A stretch of DNA of 64,000 nt from Bathymodiolus brooksi (Eukaryota > Mollusca > Bivalvia > Mytilida > Modiolidae). This document shows, piece by piece, positions 60,420 to 64,000 of this stretch; within the stretch, counting starts at the first letter, position 1, and each line of letters opens with the position of its first letter. The stretch lies in assembly GCA_963680875.1 (NCBI GenBank), contig OY804579.1, forward strand, positions 84,867,095 through 84,931,094, written 5' to 3'. The position numbers and the translations under genes were made by a program. The notes beneath the pieces were generated by a model. The model saw nothing but the letters and a program-made list of their open reading frames with translations. It was not told where the DNA came from and ran no database searches.

Positions 60420-60870
60420 TCGGTAAAAAGTGTAACCCGAACCGGAAATTGACGGAAATGTCCCGAACCGGAAATCTTTTATTGTTGATATCTTCTTTAA
60501 TTTTACGATGTTTTTCAAAAACTTTTTCATTTATTGTGTATTTTTATATACTTGAAACAAATAGATTATAATAAGATGTCGAAATATATTCAAAAAGTTG
60601 AAAGGTGCAGTTTTCTGATTTCAAGGTCGGTAAAATGTGTAACCCGAACCGGAAATCTTTTATTGTTGATATCTTCTTTAATTTTACGATGCTTTGCAAA
60701 AACTTTTTCATTTATTGTGTATTTTTATATACTTGAAACACATAGATTATAATAAGATGTCGAAATATATTCAAAAAGTTGAAAAATGCAGTTTTTTTAT
60801 TTCAAGGTCGGTAAAATGTGTATCCCGAACCACAAAGGTAGATAACTCTGTTCTTCCCGAACCGGAAATC
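60420..60870. repeat. 181-bp tandem repeat with recurring cccgaaccggaaat motif
   Basis: cccgaacc occurs at 60462, 60643 and 60824 (steps 181, 181). The unit includes tgttgatatcttctttaatt and tatacttgaaacaaatagat. Additional cccgaaccggaaat copies lie near 60436, 60857 and 61250, outside the strict period. Confidence 0.88.
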
Positions 60871-61967
60871 TTTTCTTTTATTACGAGATTTTTATTGGAA
60901 AACCGTGTATTTTTACACTTAAAACGTATAAATCATAATAATTTCTATTAATACATTTTTTTTTACCTTACTGGAATATAATCAATATATATTGTAATTC
61001 AATGCACTATCATGACAGTTAGAAGCCTTAGAATATACGAAACATGAAGGCGCCCAAGTCAACAGGGCAATTAATCTGGACAGTTGAATGCATTCATCTT
61101 GTGTATTGATAGCATGATAAAAAGTTTCAAAAATGATAATTGACAAGCTATGTGTTTATTATTTCATTATTTCTTTCCTTTTTTTTTTGTTGAAAAGGGG
61201 TGCATATTAATTTTTATTCCGAAATACAGAGGAAGATAACTCTGTTCTTCCCGAACCGGAAATTTTCATTAGGTACAATTATTAAATTGATAAGTTCACT
61301 GTGCAAATAAATTGTAATAAACAAGTAATAGTTCATTTCAAATATATTCATCTGCAGAATTTAAGTGTGTTAAAATCATACTTGTTGTAGTTTAATAGAA
61401 AATTATAATAAATATTTAAAAAGATTTATTTTAATTTCGGGAAAATTTGAATTTATCCTCTTTTTTTTTTGTCAATTTACATCATGTATATCTTATTTTT
61501 ACTTGAGATATTCATCTGCAGAATTACTTGTTGTATTTTATTAGAAAATTATAATAAAACATTTAGTTTTATTTTGATTTCAGGAACATTTTTTTATTTA
61601 TCTGTTTTGGTCAATTTACAAAACCGATAACTTACTTTTTATTAAAGATATTTATCTGGTGCACCTATTTATCTGTAGAATTTTTATGGTGTTAGATTCA
61701 TACTTGTTGTATTATAAGTAAATTGTAATAGAATTTTCAAATAATTTCAATTTAATATCAGGAAAATTGTTTTTTCTGTTTGGTTTTTTTCTCTCTCTTC
61801 TTTTTTTAAATTTACAAAATGTACATCTTATCTATGGTAAGGTCATCACATGCTCAGTAAAAATGTAGCTCTTTATTTAATTGAAATTCTGATCAAAATC
61901 TAAAGAAAATTATCATGGCTGAACTAATTGTCTGACTTTCAATATTTTATTATTTCAACTATATAGA
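60871..61967. other. AT-rich non-coding stretch
   Basis: Degenerate repeats of tattcatctgcagaatt...tacttgttgta...gaaaattataataaa occur about three times (61345, 61510, 61650). No gene is seen. Confidence 0.55.
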
Positions 61968-62640
61968 ATAAGAATAAGAATATTTATTATTCCAATCAAT
62001 GGGCCCACAATAGGGGCAAACAAATTGCATACATTGATTATTGTCATTGGAGGCAATTATACATATATATATAAATACAATGTTTCTTGTCGGGTTCAGA
62101 GCCTTAAAAAATAATTAATAATATAAACAGAAAGAGAAAAAATATTTCAGTATCATAAATCCTGTTTCAGTTTTCTTGTCTCAAGGCACTCTATACAGTT
62201 TCCAAAAATATTGATTATTGAAAGATCTTCTTTGGTAAATAAATAATAGAATTTTGTTTTATCTGACATATTATTGAAATTAGGACATAATTCTGAAATT
62301 TTCTGATAACAAATCTTTCTACTATTATTATATATGTGGCAATCGATTAAAAAATGATATTCATCCTCAATTTTTAGTGTTATGCACAGTTTACATAATC
62401 GTTCTACGGTTTCCAAGTTTTTATATCTACCAATTTCAATCATAAGAGGATGTTCACTAATTCTGATTTTACAAATTGCCTGTCTTACTTTGAAATCATT
62501 AAGAAATGTATATTTTTCTCAAATAAAATGTTCCTTGAATGTAAAATATGTATGGACTTTTCCCTTTTTGTCTTCATTTATACATTTTTTTAAATTATAC
62601 CAATAACTAAGAAAACTATCACATACTTTTTTTTTCCCAC
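61968..62640 (-). pseudogene. LINE C-terminal fragment with zinc knuckle and (ATTCTT)n tail
   Basis: On the minus strand: SYWYNLKKCINE, an in-frame stop, then IEIGRY...LCKLC...DEYHFLIDC (C-x2-C...H-x4-C type). The 3' UTR ends in an attcttattctt microsatellite at about 61968-61983, a LINE-type tail. 5'-truncated; RT core absent. Confidence 0.7.
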
Positions 62641-62749
62641 ATTGTTACATAGAGAGCCTACATAGACATTAACATTTGATATATTCATCTTATTTAATAT
62701 TAGTAATATACTAGAATACCATATATTTGTTTGACATGAATTCAATTCC

Positions 62750-62985
62750 TTATTGTATACATGAGCTTATGTTTTATACTAATGTCTATGCATGCATGTT
62801 TTTTTGGGTTTTTTTTTTTGCTTTGTGATGTCATGTAATATGTGCTTGTAAAGTTATTTTATACTTGTATGTGCTTTTTATGTAATAGTCGATTCAAAAG
62901 CTCACTAGAGCTTATGTTATGTGCTATAGATATTTCGACTTTAAATAAAACTTATTTGATTTGATATTTGATATTTGATTACAAA
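62750..62985 (+). mobile_element. 3' end of another LINE (non-coding)
   Basis: It ends aataaaacttatttgatttg followed by a gatatttgatatttgatt repeat, the microsatellite-type 3' terminus of CR1/L2-group LINEs. No coding part remains. Confidence 0.45.
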
Positions 62986-62999
62986 TAAAAGCTAAAGTT

Positions 63000-63315
63000 C
63001 CATCTCTGAAAGTTAGAAGAATGCGTACCATGGCTATTGAATGTTTTAAGATTTTAAACAAACTTTCACCATCTTGTTTACATGATTTAGTTGTTTTTAA
63101 ATTGTAAATATAATTTTAGATATTCCAATATTGTAGATAAACCTAGGGTGCGAACATCTACCTATGGTAAGAATAGTTTTAAATATGCAGCAGCTGTTTT
63201 ATGGAATGACCTACCTGATGATTTTAGAAAAATTTCCAATTTTAATCAGTTTAAGAATATTTTAAAATCTTGGAATGGAAATGTATGTAAATGTTCAGTT
63301 TGTGCTGACTTTTAA
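63000..63315 (+). pseudogene. CR1/L2-type LINE C-terminal fragment, frame-shifted
   Basis: The first frame gives MRTMAIECFKILNKLSPS. After a frameshift near 63105 the second gives RVRTSTYGKNSFKYAAAVLWNDLP and ends CSVC. This is the usual C-terminus of CR1/L2-group ORF2 (the RVRT...YG...W..LP signature). Confidence 0.75.
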
Positions 63316-63358
63316 ATTTGTTAAAATTTCTACCATCTAGGTCATATCCAGTTTTTAT

Positions 63359-64000
63359 TAGTTCACCTGGACCAAAGGTCCAGGTGAACTATTGCCATCA
63401 CTTGGCGTCCGTCGTCTGTAAACTTTTCACATTTCAAGCTTCTTCTCCGAAATCACTGGGCCGATTGGAACCAAACTTAGCAGGAATTTTCCTTGGATGG
63501 TCCTCTACAAAGTTACTGTTTTTCGTTCCAGTCGGATATTCAATATGGCTGCCAAGGCCAATAATATGCTCTGATTGGCCGAAATTTCAAAGATCTTCTT
63601 CTCTAAAACTAATGAACTGACTGAACCCAAACTGTACAGGAATGATCATTGGAATGTCCTTTACCAAGTTACTGTTTTTTATGCCGATCGGAAATCCAAG
63701 ATGGCCGCCATCGCAGGACATAGATTAACATTGGACCCTATGGGAAAATGTTCAAATGCCTTCTTCTCAGAAACTACAAATATGATTAAAGCCAAACTGT
63801 ACATGAATGTTCATTGGATGGTCCTCTACAATCTTAAGGTTTTTTGTTCCGATATGAAATTCAAAATGGCGGCTATGGCAGGACTTAGTTTAACATTGGA
63901 CCCTATGGGGAAAATGTTTCAAAATGCTTCTTCTCTGAAACCACTTGGACAGTTGGAACCAAACTGCCCAGGAATGATCATTGGAAGGTCCTCTACAAAT
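63359..64000 (-). mobile_element. Helitron-like element end with ~165-bp repeats, continuing past the window
   Basis: A perfect 12-bp hairpin (TTCACCTGGACC, aaa, GGTCCAGGTGAA) starts at about 63361. On the minus strand it is followed by CTAA then T, the layout of a Helitron 3' end. Next come the ttgccatcacttggcgtccg phrase shared (in reverse) with the elements at 41100 and 46990, and tandem modules beginning cttcttctc at 63439, 63595, 63760 and 63927. No protein is encoded. Confidence 0.65.

Noticed and set aside
60534..60951. Two frames of 72 and 85 codons with repeated content
   Set aside because: They arise from the 181-bp tandem repeat.

Overview
Eukaryotic, AT-rich, repeat-dominated DNA, most likely from a bivalve mollusc (mytilid-like). 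The reasons are recognisable mollusc interspersed repeats, tRNA-derived SINEs, L1/Tx1-type, CR1/Jockey-type and Penelope-like retroelement debris, introns with GT-AG borders, and phase 1-1 exons for extracellular domains. There is no bacterial gene organisation. The species assignment is inference.

Layout. (1) 1-19687: one satellite array of a 52-bp monomer, about 375 copies, broken by a 200-N gap at 6754-6953 and continuing off the left edge. Each monomer contains a 10-bp inverted repeat with a 12-nt loop. An 835-bp (16-monomer) higher-order repeat is tandem at about 11.4-15.4 kb. (2) 19.7-30.9 kb: small tandem repeats (96, 54 and 310 bp), SINEs, foldback MITEs, remnants of a Penelope-like element, a HEPN/DZIP3-like ORF (23499-24134, minus), a possible secreted-protein first exon (about 26.0 kb, minus), a zinc-finger gene fragment (29.7 kb) and one EGF-like exon (30223-30348, minus). 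(3) 30.9-47.8 kb: a nested complex. A complete small element with hairpin ends and six ~155-bp internal repeats (30932-31924) is followed by a broken CR1-type LINE (minus). A second element of the same family then carries a near-full-length 4.9-kb L1/Tx1-type LINE with an 11-bp target-site duplication, and a 5.25-kb segment (41506-46760) bounded by a 7-bp direct repeat and 9-bp inverted repeats. That segment contains a three-exon gene for a 94-residue protein (42075-44868, plus), with promoter-like motifs and a polyadenylation signal. (4) 47.8-64 kb: a 1.5-kb foldback element, a LINE fragment, a degenerate minisatellite, one immunoglobulin-domain exon (52325-52633, minus), a pair of ~545-bp inverted arms around a possible terminal exon, a 31-bp minisatellite of about 60 copies, GAAAC-rich palindromes, 181-bp tandem repeats, two LINE 3' fragments, and the end of another hairpin-ended element running off the right edge.

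The best-supported host coding features are the 94-residue gene and the Ig and EGF exons. Both domain exons are on the minus strand, with phase 1-1 borders typical of shuffled extracellular modules. They could belong to one long gene or to two. Nothing in the window looks like an operon or a bacterial system. The points of interest are the satellite hairpin with apparent arm covariation, the higher-order repeat, and the gene-bearing insertion with its unoccupied-looking counterpart at 47.2-47.3 kb.
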